Assembly: GCF_039621805.1 (NCBI RefSeq)
Contig: NZ_CP155074.1
Coordinates: 310,001 to 374,000 of the forward strand
Direction: 5' to 3'
From: Paraburkholderia sp. PREW-6R
GTDB lineage: Bacteria; Pseudomonadota; Gammaproteobacteria; Burkholderiales; Burkholderiaceae
Length of the DNA: 64,000 nucleotides
This document shows positions 51,590 to 60,852 of the stretch, piece by piece. Numbering within the stretch: position 1 is the stretch's first letter; each line of letters begins with the position of its first letter. The notes under the pieces were generated by a model that saw nothing but the letters and a program-made list of their open reading frames with translations, was not told the DNA's origin and did not search any database. The position numbers and the translations under genes were made by a program.

Positions 51590-52657
51590 TCAGACCGTTC
51601 GCACCGGCACCCGCCGCGCAAGCGCGCACATCAGTTCATAACAGATCGTTCCCGACGCAGCCGCCACGTCGTCGATCTTCACCTGATCTCCCCAAAGCTC
51701 GACCCGCGATCCGACCCGCGCGGACGGACACGGTGTGAGATCGACCGTCAGCATATCCATCGAGACGCGGCCGACCACGCGCGTGAGCACGCCGTCGACG
51801 GCGATCGGCGTTCCAGTCGGCGCGTGCCGTGGATAACCATCCGCATATCCGCAAGCCACGACGCCCACACGCATGGGCTGCTCCGGTGCGAAGCTCCGAC
51901 CGTAGCCGATCGTCTCGTGCGCATTCACATTCTGGACAGCGATGATTTCGCTATTCAGCGCCATCGCCGCGCGCAGTCCGAACTCCGCGATATGTGTTGA
52001 CACGCCCGACGGCGAAGCGCCATACAGAATGATGCCGGGCCGCACCGAATCGCGATGCGCGGCGCGGTGCCACAGCACGCCGGCCGAATTGGCGACACTG
52101 CGCGGACCAGGAATGCCGCGGCTCGCCTCGTCGAAGCGGTCGAGTTGCCAGCTCACGTCGCCTTCGTCCGCATTGGCGAAGTGGGTCATGAGCGTGATGT
52201 CGCCAATCTGGCGAATGTCTTTCGCGGCCTGGTAGGCGGCCTGGAAAGCGCCGGGCGCGAAACCGAGACGGTTCATGCCGGAGTTCATTTTCAGGTGCAC
52301 GTCGATACGTCCGCTGATTTGGGCGAAACGCACCAGATCGAGTTGCTCCTCGCAATGAATCGTCACATTGAGTCCGAGCCTGTCGGCCAGTTCGACGTCT
52401 TCCGGTTTGAATACACCTTCCAGCAGCAGAATCGGTTTCTGCCATCCCAACTCGCGAACGCGCACTGCTTCGTCCATGTCGAGCAATGCGATGCCGTCCG
52501 CAGCCTCCAGCGCCGGATAAATTCTCTCGATGCCGTGACCGTAAGCGTTGGCTTTGACCACTGCCCACACATGTGAGTTTGGCGCGAGCCGACGGATGAC
52601 GGCGATGTTGTGAGCCACTGCTGCGGGAACGATAGAAGCGGATATGGGGCGCGGCAT
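51590..52657 (-). CDS. alr: Alanine racemase
   Basis: This PLP enzyme makes D-alanine for peptidoglycan. The 355-residue protein has the cofactor Lys35 in AVVKANAYGHG and the second catalytic Tyr in ETIGYGRSF, plus the substrate-binding GVVACGYADGYPR and RVSMDMLTVDL. The ATG ending at 52657 was used; a TTG four codons upstream is the alternative. It is monocistronic. Some Burkholderia carry both a biosynthetic and a catabolic copy; this one cannot be assigned by sequence. Confidence 0.94.
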   Translation of the reverse strand: MPRPISASIVPAAVAHNIAVIRRLAPNSHVWAVVKANAYGHGIERIYPALEAADGIALLDMDEAVRVRELGWQKPILLLEGVFKPEDVELADRLGLNVTIHCEEQLDLVRFAQISGRIDVHLKMNSGMNRLGFAPGAFQAAYQAAKDIRQIGDITLMTHFANADEGDVSWQLDRFDEASRGIPGPRSVANSAGVLWHRAAHRDSVRPGIILYGASPSGVSTHIAEFGLRAAMALNSEIIAVQNVNAHETIGYGRSFAPEQPMRVGVVACGYADGYPRHAPTGTPIAVDGVLTRVVGRVSMDMLTVDLTPCPSARVGSRVELWGDQVKIDDVAAASGTICYELMCALARRVPVRTV

Positions 52658-52890
52658 ACGGTCGGGCAAGAAAGGAAGTGCTGAATGGCGATCGCGCGCC
52701 TGTCCCTACCCATAGCGCGCGCCGAGCTTTAATCAATGATAGTAAGGGATACGAACAGAATGGCCGGCGCACGTTGATGGTCGAAGCGTGCTCCAGCTCT
52801 ACGTTGGTCCTTGAACGATCGCTATGATAATCGGCACTCGCCAGTTTTTATTATCGTATTTTCGGCTTTTTCAGTGCTTCCTGATGGCGC

Positions 52891-54942
52891 TCAGAGATCG
52901 AGCGTCAGCGGCTGCGATGAACCCGAATGGCCGACGAGCGGCCTGCCCACGCAGATCAGCGCATGCTCCGGTGCGACGTCGGCCTCGACCGGATCGTCGT
53001 AGGCAACGTTTCCCTGAATCACGCGAGTCGAACAGGTGCCGCAGATACCCGAGCGGCAACTCGAAGCCGCGTCAATACCGCATTTCTCGGCGAACTCAAG
53101 CAGCGTACCGTCTTTCGGCGCCCATTGGAGCGTGCGTTGCGAGCGCGAGAATGTCACTGCAACGCCAGCGCTTTGCTGCTTTGCGGCCGTGCCGGAAGAA
53201 CTGGATACCGCGGGCCGGCGACTGATGCTTGCAGGACCGAATGCTTCGAAACGGATACGGTCGTCGGCTACATTCAACGCGCGCAGACCTTCGTAAAGAT
53301 CGTGCATGAAGGCGTCCGGACCGCACAGATAGAAGTCGTAGTCGTCGAACGGAAGCAAGCGCTTGAGCGCGGCAATGTCGACGCGTCCTCGCAGGTGGGG
53401 TGAATCGGGATCGCCGTCACTGTTAAACAGATGCAACGACAGATTTGCATGGCGGCTCGCCAGTTCTTCAAGACGCAAGCCGAAAGGACGCTCGCTGTCG
53501 CTTCGCGCACCGTGAAAGAAATGGACTGGCCTTGCATGCGAGTCGCCTGCCGCGAATACGTGATGCAGCATCGCGAGCATCGGCGTGATGCCGATGCCCG
53601 CCGAGATGAACACCGCCGGACGCGCGCTCGATTGGTCGTAAGTGAACGCGCCGCGTGGCGTCATTGCTTCGATGGCCATGCCCGCCGCCAAATGGTCATG
53701 CAACCAGTTCGAACCGATGCCCTGACGCTTCACGCTGATCCGATACCGCCGCGTATTGCTCGCGTCGGACAGCGTGTAAGTACGAACGAGCGGCGCGGGC
53801 GCGCCGGCCACCGGCAAGCGGATCGGCAGGAACTGGCCCGGCTCGAACGCGGGCAACGGAGAGCCGTCGACTGATTCGAAATAGAACGAGCGGATAGATG
53901 GCGTCTCGTCATGCACTTCGGCAACCCGCAGTGTCTTCCATGCAGACGCGGCTACGCCGCTTGCTGGTTTTTGCGCAGCGAACTGTGGCGCGTACTCCAC
54001 CGCGGACCAGCGAAACGGCAGCACGCGCTGGCTGCGCCGTACATCTGTAATGTGAAAGCGCACGAGTCTTTCCGCGAGCGCAAATTCTGCCAGTTCCGGG
54101 CCTTCCCAGATGATTTCGGCCAGCGCCGCAATGTACAGCAGATCCCCGCTGTCGAAGTCGACGAATAGCAAACCGGCTCGCGGCGCGTGCGTGAGATTGC
54201 CCAGTGTGTTGAAGAAACGGTTGCCGCCGAAATCCGGTGTGGTCAACGTGGTCGCATTGTCGACGCGAACAAAGCCCGGCATGCCGCCACGATGCGACAC
54301 GTCGACGCCGCGTGCGAGTCGTGCGTCGTCCGCAAGATTCGCGCTGGCGATAAAGAACGTGTCGGCGCGCGCGAGCAGTGCGCGATCCGTCTCGCTCAGC
54401 TCGGTCGCATGCTCGACTTTGCCATGAATAGCGGCGGCGTCGCGTGCAATGAATTGCGGCTGACGACCTTGAATGTACTTCGCGCAGTTGCCGAAGCTTT
54501 GCAACACGTTAAGCGTTATCGCACGGCCATTCACTGAAGACACCACCCCGTTCACCCGGTTGCGGCGACGCGTATGCGGTTGCAACCCCAGCCCGCCAAT
54601 CCATGCGCCTTCATGCCAGCTTCCCGCGAGCGGATCGCCAGGCAGTGCGCCACCGTCGATTCGCAGCGTGTTGGCGTCCGGTGACGACACGAAGCCTGGC
54701 TCACCGACACGTACTGTGGCCCACGGTTGCCCGCTCGCATCGACGCCGCCGAACACCATGAACGGTTGCTCGGAGAAGAACTTCCGGTGCTGCTCCGGCA
54801 TATAGCGCCGGATACCGCGGCGGCCCATGGTGTCCGCTTCTTCCGCCACGCCCGCACGCCGCTGTACGGCGATTTCCGCCCCGTGAAACGGCGACGCTTC
54901 CGCGCCCCGACCGGTGGTGTCGATGACAGAAGATACGGACAT
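52891..54942 (-). CDS. Three-domain oxidoreductase: PNPOx-like, FAD/NAD reductase, [2Fe-2S] ferredoxin
   Basis: The 683-residue protein has an N-terminal flavin-binding split-barrel like pyridoxamine phosphate oxidase (residues about 40-310), a ferredoxin-NADP reductase module (about 330-560, with RTYTLSDASNTRRYRISVKR and ISAGIGITPMLAML) and a C-terminal plant-type 2Fe-2S domain (CRSGICGTCSTRV with a fourth Cys in ALICVG). Such fusions transfer electrons from NAD(P)H through FAD to the iron-sulfur centre, here with a second flavin domain. The substrate is unknown. It is divergent from nothing close and precedes GST on the same strand. Confidence 0.88.
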   Translation of the reverse strand: MSVSSVIDTTGRGAEASPFHGAEIAVQRRAGVAEEADTMGRRGIRRYMPEQHRKFFSEQPFMVFGGVDASGQPWATVRVGEPGFVSSPDANTLRIDGGALPGDPLAGSWHEGAWIGGLGLQPHTRRRNRVNGVVSSVNGRAITLNVLQSFGNCAKYIQGRQPQFIARDAAAIHGKVEHATELSETDRALLARADTFFIASANLADDARLARGVDVSHRGGMPGFVRVDNATTLTTPDFGGNRFFNTLGNLTHAPRAGLLFVDFDSGDLLYIAALAEIIWEGPELAEFALAERLVRFHITDVRRSQRVLPFRWSAVEYAPQFAAQKPASGVAASAWKTLRVAEVHDETPSIRSFYFESVDGSPLPAFEPGQFLPIRLPVAGAPAPLVRTYTLSDASNTRRYRISVKRQGIGSNWLHDHLAAGMAIEAMTPRGAFTYDQSSARPAVFISAGIGITPMLAMLHHVFAAGDSHARPVHFFHGARSDSERPFGLRLEELASRHANLSLHLFNSDGDPDSPHLRGRVDIAALKRLLPFDDYDFYLCGPDAFMHDLYEGLRALNVADDRIRFEAFGPASISRRPAVSSSSGTAAKQQSAGVAVTFSRSQRTLQWAPKDGTLLEFAEKCGIDAASSCRSGICGTCSTRVIQGNVAYDDPVEADVAPEHALICVGRPLVGHSGSSQPLTLDL

Positions 54943-54993
54943 GGCGGCCTCTCAATGGCAATACGCGTGGACACCGGTCCACGCTCGGGGACT

Positions 54994-55635
54994 TTACGCG
55001 GCGAGCAGGCCTGCTTTGGTCGACGGCATGGCCACGAATCGCGGCAGTGCTTCGACGCGGCGCAGCCATGCACGGATGTTCGGGTAGGGGTCGAGCGATA
55101 CGCCGCCTTCCGGCGCGTGCGCAATGTATGTGTGCGCCGCGATGTCGGCGATCGTCACCTGCTCGCCGGCCGCAAAGGACTTGTCGGCAAGTTCGCGATC
55201 CAGTACGTCGAACAGCTTGACCGCGATTTTTTGCGCGGTTTCGAGATGCAGCGGCGCGTTGAATACGGTGACAAGACGCGCGGAGCACGGACCGTAAGCA
55301 ATCGGGCCGGCGGCGAGCGACAGCCAGCGTTGCACCGCCGCCGCGCCCAATGCATCTTCCGGCAACCACGACGGATCACCGTACCGTTTGGCGAGGTACA
55401 CCAGAATCGCGTTCGAATCGAACAGCACGGTGTCGCCGTCCTCGATGGTCGGCACCTGGCCGAAAGGATTCAGTTGCAGGTATTCCGGACGACGGTTGTC
55501 CCCGGCAGCCATATTCAGTTCAACCACTTCCAACGGCAGGTCGAGCAGCGTGAGAAACAGCTTCACGCGATGACCGTGCCCGGAAAGCAGCGTGGTATGC
55601 AGGCGAATGGGTTGGGTAGGTTTGGCGGTGGGCAT
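54994..55635 (-). CDS. Glutathione S-transferase
   Basis: The 213-residue protein has a thioredoxin-like N-terminal half (IRLHTTLLSGHGHRVKLFLT, then FGQVPTIEDGDTVLFDSNAI with the conserved cis-Pro and Glu/Asp-Ser) and a helical C-terminal half with YIAHAPEGGVSLDPYPNIRAWL. Catalysis is probably by Ser in the N-terminal LLSGHGHR loop. It lies upstream of the three-domain oxidoreductase on the same strand with 51 bases between them, so they may be co-transcribed, and it is divergent from a LysR gene. Confidence 0.9.
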   Translation of the reverse strand: MPTAKPTQPIRLHTTLLSGHGHRVKLFLTLLDLPLEVVELNMAAGDNRRPEYLQLNPFGQVPTIEDGDTVLFDSNAILVYLAKRYGDPSWLPEDALGAAAVQRWLSLAAGPIAYGPCSARLVTVFNAPLHLETAQKIAVKLFDVLDRELADKSFAAGEQVTIADIAAHTYIAHAPEGGVSLDPYPNIRAWLRRVEALPRFVAMPSTKAGLLAA

Positions 55636-55758
55636 CGAAGCAGTCCTTGAAAGTTGCAGCGGGTGGGCGACGGAGTAGATGCAGCGTAACGTTCACCGCA
55701 TCGCGCGGGAAGACTGCTAAGCTTCGAAACATAGTCAATCGAAAGTGAACAATTAGCC

Positions 55759-56667
55759 ATGGCGGATGTGCGCGATGTCAATTTGAACCGGCTCACGGTT
55801 TTTGTCGCGGTCGTAGAAGCGGGCTCCCTGACGGCGGCTGCGGGGAGGCTGGGGCTCGCGAAGGCAATGGTCAGCGCTCACATCCAGCGGCTCGAGCGCG
55901 AGGTCGGCGCAAGCCTGCTGGTGCGCACCACACGGCAACTGAAGGTGACCGAAAGCGGTCGCGCGTTCTACGACGCGAGCTGCCGGATTCTGCAGGCGAC
56001 GGAAGAGGCGCTGTCAGCGGTCTCGGGCGCGAGTGCGCCGGTGCGTGGCACGTTGCGCGTGAGCGCGCCAAACGACTACGGCACGCTCGTCGTTACGCCG
56101 GCGCTGGTCGAGCTTCGCGCGGCGTATCCGGAACTCGACGTCGAACTGATTTGCAATGACCGTTACGTGGACCTGATCGCGGAGGGCATCGATATCGCCA
56201 TCCGGCTGGGACGGCTAGCCGATTCGAATTATCGGGCCGTCAGGATCGGCGGTCTTGTCAAATGGCTCGTGGCGAGCCCCGCTTTCGTGGAGAAGTGGGG
56301 CAAACCGCGCTCGCCGGCCACATTGGCGAAGTGGCCCTTCATCGTGCAGTCGGTGTTGCCGCACCCGCTGACGCTTGATTTGCAGCGCGCCAACGGCGGC
56401 ACGAAGAGCGTGCGGTGCAGCGGCGCGCTGGTCGTCAATACCGCCGACGCCGCGCGTGCCGCCGTGCTCGCAGGCGGAGGATTCGGTCTGCTGACGGATT
56501 TTTCGATTGCGGCAGATGTCGGAGCCGGTCGCCTCGTGCGTCTGCTGCCGGACTGGGCAACCGCGCCCGCCGGCATTCACGCGGTCTACCCGCCGACCAG
56601 CTACCCGTCCGCGAAAGTACGGGCTTTGATCGGCGTCCTCAAGGCGCGACTCGCCGTTTCCGCGTGA
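55759..56667 (+). CDS. LysR-type regulator of the GST/oxidoreductase unit
   Basis: The 302-residue protein begins with a winged helix (LNRLTVFVAVVEAGSLTAAA, LGLAKAMVSAHIQRLEREVG) and continues with the effector domain (VRGTLRVSAPNDYGTLVVTP). It is divergent from GST with a 123-base gap, so it probably controls GST and the downstream fusion gene. The effector domain resembles the CrgA-type subgroup, which often acts on oxidoreductase genes. Confidence 0.88.
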   Translation: MADVRDVNLNRLTVFVAVVEAGSLTAAAGRLGLAKAMVSAHIQRLEREVGASLLVRTTRQLKVTESGRAFYDASCRILQATEEALSAVSGASAPVRGTLRVSAPNDYGTLVVTPALVELRAAYPELDVELICNDRYVDLIAEGIDIAIRLGRLADSNYRAVRIGGLVKWLVASPAFVEKWGKPRSPATLAKWPFIVQSVLPHPLTLDLQRANGGTKSVRCSGALVVNTADAARAAVLAGGGFGLLTDFSIAADVGAGRLVRLLPDWATAPAGIHAVYPPTSYPSAKVRALIGVLKARLAVSA

Positions 56668-56850
56668 GGCGCCGTGGGTACGGCCGCGCATGAACGGTGC
56701 GCAAGGAGCGAGCGAACGTGCACCTTTGCGACGCTTTGGGGCTGTGCCCAATTGGCCTGTGCACAGCGGGACGACCTTCGTCGCTATAGTGGCGGCATCT
56801 TCATGTAAGGATGAGTGCCGTCATGCTGAATCCGCGCGCTCCTGAACACT

Positions 56851-57345
56851 ATGCCGCTTAATCCCGCTTCGCCCCTTGCCCGCCTGATGACTGCGCCGGT
56901 TCGACCCGGCACCGTGACCTGGCTCGGACTCAGACCGACGCGTCGTGCAGCGCTGACTCCCGTCGAAACCGTCGAAGCGCATCCTGAGCACGGTCTCGCC
57001 GGCGACCATTACGGACGTGCGCGTGGAGCAAGGCAGGTCACACTGATCGAAGCAGAGAGCCTGGCTGCCATTGCCAGTCACCTCGGCCGGGCTGAGGCCT
57101 CGCCGTTCGATCTGCGAAGAAACATCGTGACATCGGGTATCAACCTCAACGCATTCAAAGGGCGGCGCTTCAGGATCGGCGAAGCGATTCTCGAAGCGAC
57201 CGGCGAATGCCATCCGTGTTCGCGTATGGAAGAGGTGCTTGGCGTCGGTGGTTATAACGCGGTACGCGGATTCGGCGGGATTACCGCACGAGTGATCGCG
57301 GGAGGGACGATTGCGCTGCTCAGTCAGATCATTCCGGTTGGATGA
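56851..57345 (+). CDS. MOSC domain protein
   Basis: The 164-residue protein is a MOSC domain, the sulfur-carrier fold of the molybdenum cofactor sulfurase C-terminus. It has the conserved GDHYGRARGARQVTLIEAES and the Cys in GECHPCSRMEEVLG that can carry sulfur, plus RRNIVTSGINLNAFKG. Stand-alone MOSC proteins can act on N-hydroxylated compounds or molybdenum cofactor; a link to the molybdenum enzyme 14 kb upstream is not shown. It is monocistronic. Confidence 0.88.
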   Translation: MPLNPASPLARLMTAPVRPGTVTWLGLRPTRRAALTPVETVEAHPEHGLAGDHYGRARGARQVTLIEAESLAAIASHLGRAEASPFDLRRNIVTSGINLNAFKGRRFRIGEAILEATGECHPCSRMEEVLGVGGYNAVRGFGGITARVIAGGTIALLSQIIPVG

Positions 57346-57540
57346 TGGTGTAGGCGGTGAACCGGAGCGCCGCGGGCTCAGGCGCAGTAGGTCTGGTTGG
57401 GTTCATCGGGCATGGCGGTTGTGCCGGGTGGTACGCGATTTGCTATAAGCGGTTGTTTTCATCGCAAGCTGTCATCCATGACCCGAACACCGTCTACTTG
57501 CCAAAGGTGGAGTGCCCGCGAGGTGCGGGTATTGCATAAG

Positions 57541-57909
57541 ATGCCGCGCGTGCTCGTCGTCGACGACAACGCCGGTGCTGCGGAAGCGCTCGCCACTTAT
57601 CTCTCTTACGAGGGCGTCGAAGCCCGCGCGGCCGTTGGCTGCACGGAGGCGCTTCGCTGTGTGAAGGACTGGGTGCCAGATGTCGTCGTGCTCGACATCA
57701 TGATGCCGGAGCGCGATGGCTACGAAACCGCCAGCGCGCTTCGCAGCTATCTGCCGACACAGAGTCTCGGCATTGTTGCCTTCACGTCGCTGGACGAGGA
57801 TCACGTCAGGGAAACCGGCACGGCGCGTCACAATTTCGACGGTTATTGCCAGAAAGGCACGGCGCCCACAGCGCTGCTCGCGCTAATGCGCAACATTTGG
57901 CGCGAGTGA
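57541..57909 (+). CDS. Stand-alone response-regulator receiver protein
   Basis: The 122-residue protein is a bare CheY-like receiver: Asp8-Asp9, phospho-acceptor Asp52 in VVVLDIMMPERDG, Ser/Thr in AFTSLDE and Lys105 in YCQKGTAPT. It has no output domain. No histidine kinase is next to it, so it is an orphan. The ATG at 57541 was chosen over longer options because the domain begins MPRVLVVDDN. A signal-relay or phosphate-sink role is possible. Confidence 0.85.
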   Translation: MPRVLVVDDNAGAAEALATYLSYEGVEARAAVGCTEALRCVKDWVPDVVVLDIMMPERDGYETASALRSYLPTQSLGIVAFTSLDEDHVRETGTARHNFDGYCQKGTAPTALLALMRNIWRE

Positions 57910-58020
57910 CGCGGCGAAGGAAAAGTGCGACACAGTGTCGCGGGAAGCTGCGTCACTCTATGCACGCGTGGTCGCAAAACGACACGTCAGGAGCCTGGTT
58001 GCATGAACCGCTGAGCCAGC

Positions 58021-58353
58021 TCAGGCTGCCTTGATGTAACCGGACTCCTCGTCGGCAATCTGTTTCAGGATCGCTTCCATTAGCCCAGGAAAACGCGCAT
58101 CGAGATCGGCGCGCCGTAACGAATTCTGATGCACGGTCCCCGCCACGCGCGTGCGGACAAGTCCCGCTTCGCGCAGGATCCGGAAGTGATGCGACACGCT
58201 CGACTTCGGCCGGCCGCCGTCGAGATCGCCGCACGTCGCCTCTTCAACCGTCGATAAACGCCGCACGATCTCCAGACGGACCGGATCGCTAAGGGCATGG
58301 AAAAGCCGCCCGAGCGTGAAGTCCTCGGCGGCGGGATGGGTATAGGTGCGCAT
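58021..58353 (-). CDS. ArsR-family regulator
   Basis: The 110-residue protein is a winged-helix ArsR regulator: ALSDPVRLEIVRRLSTVEEA and CGDLDGGRPKSSVSHHFRIL, followed by a LVRTRVAGTVHQNSLR wing. The classical metal motif ELCVCDL is not present; a single Cys lies in ATCGDLDGG. It is divergent from the old-yellow-enzyme gene, with a 16-base dyad in the gap, and probably represses it and itself in response to an unknown electrophile or stress. Confidence 0.9.
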   Translation of the reverse strand: MRTYTHPAAEDFTLGRLFHALSDPVRLEIVRRLSTVEEATCGDLDGGRPKSSVSHHFRILREAGLVRTRVAGTVHQNSLRRADLDARFPGLMEAILKQIADEESGYIKAA

Positions 58354-58389
58354 TCAGCAAATGATAAAGGTTTCTGCGATACTCCGTAC

Positions 58390-58405
58390 TTCGATGTTTA
58401 TCGAA
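58390..58405. promoter_or_regulatory. ArsR-type operator dyad
   Basis: TTCGAT (58390-58395) and ATCGAA (58400-58405) form a perfect 6-base dyad around GTTT, about 36 bases upstream of the oxidoreductase start and 37 from the ArsR start, the expected place for an autoregulatory operator. Confidence 0.55.
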
Positions 58406-58440
58406 CTACCGTACAAGCTTATACACAGGAGTCTAGCTCG

Positions 58441-59538
58441 ATGTCCGCATTATTCCAGCCTTACAAGCTCAAGGATGTGTCCTTGCGCAACCGGATCGCC
58501 ATCCCGCCGATGTGCCAGTACACCGCCGAAGACGGTCTGATCAACGACTGGCATCGCGTGCACCTTGCTGGCCTCGCGCGTGGCGGCGCCGGGCTGGTGA
58601 TCGTCGAGGCAACGGCGGTTTCGCCGGAAGGACGCATTACGCCGGGCTGCGCCGGCCTCTGGAACGACGAGCAGGCGCAGGCCTTCGCGCCGGTCGTCGC
58701 GTCGATCAAGGCGGCCGGTGCGGTGCCCGGCATCCAGATCGGTCACGCGGGGCGCAAGGCAAGCGCCAACCGTCCGTGGGAAGGCGACGACCACATCGCC
58801 GACGGCGACAGCCGCGGCTGGCAAACCATTGCGCCCTCGGCGATCGCATTCGGCGGTGGCCTGCCGAAAGTCCCCAAAGCGATGACGCTGGAGGACATCG
58901 CCCGGGTTCGCGAAGACTTCGTGGCTGCGGCAAAGCGCGCGCGCGACGCCGGTTTTGAGTGGCTCGAACTGCATTTCGCGCACGGCTACCTCGGCCAGAG
59001 CTTTTTCTCGACGCACTCCAACCAGCGCGACGACGCTTACGGCGGCAGCCTGGATAACCGCAGCCGCTTTCTGCTCGAAACGCTGGCGGCGGTGCGCAAG
59101 GTTTGGCCGGAGCATCTGCCGCTGACCGCGCGTTTTGGTGTGATCGAGTATGACGGCCGCGACGAGGAAACGCTCGCGGAGTCGATCGAACTGGCGAAAA
59201 ACTTCAAGCGTGAAGGCCTCGACATGCTGAGCGTCAGCGTCGGTTTTTCCACGCCGACGGCCGCGATTCCGTGGGCTCCGGCGTTCCTCGCGCCCATCGC
59301 GCAACGCGTGCGCCGCGAAGCCGGTTTGCCGGTGTCGTCGGCGTGGGGCATCGATACGCCTGAACTGGCCGACCAGTCGGTGAAGAACGAACAGCTCGAT
59401 CTCGTGATGGTGGGCCGCGCGCATCTGGCCGATCCTCACTGGCCGTATCACGCGGCGAAAAAGCTTGGCATCGAGCGCCCGTCGTGGACGCTGCCCGCGC
59501 CATACGCGCATTGGCTGGAACGTTACAAGGTCGCGTAA
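58441..59538 (+). CDS. Old yellow enzyme family NADH:flavin oxidoreductase (YqjM-like)
   Basis: The 365-residue FMN enzyme reduces activated C=C bonds of enones with NAD(P)H. It has the thermophilic/YqjM-class residues Cys25 and Tyr27 (PPMCQYTAEDG), HFAHGYLGQSFFSTHSNQRD with the paired His, and a C-terminal FMN phosphate site VMVGRAHLADPHWPY. The start at 58441 was selected because the upstream extension is not conserved-looking and AGGAG stands close by. It is divergent from an ArsR gene, which suggests induction by electrophiles. Confidence 0.92.
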   Translation: MSALFQPYKLKDVSLRNRIAIPPMCQYTAEDGLINDWHRVHLAGLARGGAGLVIVEATAVSPEGRITPGCAGLWNDEQAQAFAPVVASIKAAGAVPGIQIGHAGRKASANRPWEGDDHIADGDSRGWQTIAPSAIAFGGGLPKVPKAMTLEDIARVREDFVAAAKRARDAGFEWLELHFAHGYLGQSFFSTHSNQRDDAYGGSLDNRSRFLLETLAAVRKVWPEHLPLTARFGVIEYDGRDEETLAESIELAKNFKREGLDMLSVSVGFSTPTAAIPWAPAFLAPIAQRVRREAGLPVSSAWGIDTPELADQSVKNEQLDLVMVGRAHLADPHWPYHAAKKLGIERPSWTLPAPYAHWLERYKVA

Positions 59539-59589
59539 CGCTGACGCTGACGCGCGTCGAGGAGTTTTGCCGGGCGGGGTGGCTTGCCG

Positions 59590-59680
59590 GGTGAACTCCC
59601 ATGGCGAACTGACAAGGCGAACTGCCAAGGCGAACTGCCAAGGCGAACTGCCAAGGCGAACTGCTAAGGCAGACTGCAGG
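59590..59680. repeat. 13-base tandem repeat array
   Basis: Five near-perfect copies of GGCGAACTGCCAA run head to tail from 59603 to 59667, with a degenerate copy on each side (59590-59602 and 59668-59680). Single-base changes distinguish the copies. It lies in the gap after the old yellow enzyme gene. Confidence 0.85.
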
Positions 59681-59732
59681 GCAGTCGCCCTCGGCGCACA
59701 GTCGTTGCTCGTCACCTTGCTGTATTGACAGG

Positions 59733-59775
59733 CCGTTTGCCCGCGAATAACGCTCGCCGGGCAAACGGTTTTTTA
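59733..59775. terminator. Strong terminator between convergent genes
   Basis: CCGTTTGCCCG (59733-59743) pairs with CGGGCAAACGG (59758-59768), then TTTTTTATT. It ends the old yellow enzyme transcript. Confidence 0.85.
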
Positions 59776-59817
59776 TTGTGTGTCCATATCAGCTTCCATC
59801 TTGCCTGCCGTCGCGCG

Positions 59818-60852
59818 CTACGCTGACTGCAGCGCCCGCACCATCGCCCGCCCCAAAGCTCTGCCACTCAGCCATGCACCCTCGACGCGGCCGCCGTTGA
59901 GCCAGTCGCCGCACATGCCCAGTCCATCGGCTTCGCGCCATACATAGCCTGGCGCGGGATCGCCGTCGGGCGCGACATTCGCGTGTGCCCAGCGATGCGC
60001 GGTCCATGCTGCTGGCGGCGGACCGCCGCATTGCGCGAACGCGTCGAGCAGGTCGGCCGCCACCCGGGCAGCGGGCGTATCCCAATGCGCATCGCTCCAT
60101 TCGGCGGAGGCATGCAGCAACCACGTCTCGCGGCCTGTGCGCCCAGGTTTGCTGCTATCACGCGCGATCCAGCGTAGCGGTCCGTCATTGACGAACGCAG
60201 CGTCGAAGGGCAACGGTACGCGCTCGTCGAACCGCAGCATCAACGCCCAGCATGCGCGCATGACCGTGCCGCGCGCGATCGCCTCGAGTTCGGGCGATGG
60301 CGCGTGCAGCAGTGGCGCCGCCTGAGGGGCTGGCAGCGCGAGCACGACGGCGTCGAAGGTTTCCTCGATCGCACCGTGCTCGGTCGACGAAAGGCGCCAG
60401 CCGTGCGCGTCACGCCACATTTTCCCGATCGTGCAATGCGTGGTCAGCGGCAGCGCGTCTGCGAGCCACCGCGCCGGCGCACTCATGCTCGGTGTGCCGA
60501 CAAACCGCTCGATGCGCCTGGTCTGCCTGCCAGCATTCGGTTCGTCAGGCTGGCTTTGCTGGTTCGGCTCGTTCAGCACGGCGACGCGCGCGGGCCACGC
60601 CGCGGCCGCGCCGGCGTGCTGCCAGCGCGCCACTTCGGCCTGAAACGCGTCATCACGCGCAGTGAAGTACTGCGCGCCGTGATCGCACTGCCAGTCATTC
60701 TCTTGCCGGGCGCTCATACGGCCGCCAGGCCCGCAGTAACGGTCGAACAGACGCACGCGGCGACCGGCGTCCCGAAGTGTCATTGCGCAGGACAAGCCGG
60801 CGATGCCGGCGCCGACGATTGCAATGCACGGGCGGGAATCAGAGCTGTTCAC
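59818..60852 (-). CDS. FAD-dependent oxidoreductase, renalase-like
   Basis: The 344-residue protein has an N-terminal FAD-binding Rossmann motif VGAGIAGLSC (residues about 13-22) with the partner Glu/Asp RLFDRYCGPGGRMS, and a C-terminal FAD contact ADGLGMCGDWLNGGRVEGAW. It matches the renalase-like amine-oxidase family that oxidises abnormal reduced nicotinamides or carotenoid-like substrates. No signal peptide is present. In related stress loci such genes neighbour LitR/ECF regulators, as here. Confidence 0.85.
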   Translation of the reverse strand: MNSSDSRPCIAIVGAGIAGLSCAMTLRDAGRRVRLFDRYCGPGGRMSARQENDWQCDHGAQYFTARDDAFQAEVARWQHAGAAAAWPARVAVLNEPNQQSQPDEPNAGRQTRRIERFVGTPSMSAPARWLADALPLTTHCTIGKMWRDAHGWRLSSTEHGAIEETFDAVVLALPAPQAAPLLHAPSPELEAIARGTVMRACWALMLRFDERVPLPFDAAFVNDGPLRWIARDSSKPGRTGRETWLLHASAEWSDAHWDTPAARVAADLLDAFAQCGGPPPAAWTAHRWAHANVAPDGDPAPGYVWREADGLGMCGDWLNGGRVEGAWLSGRALGRAMVRALQSA

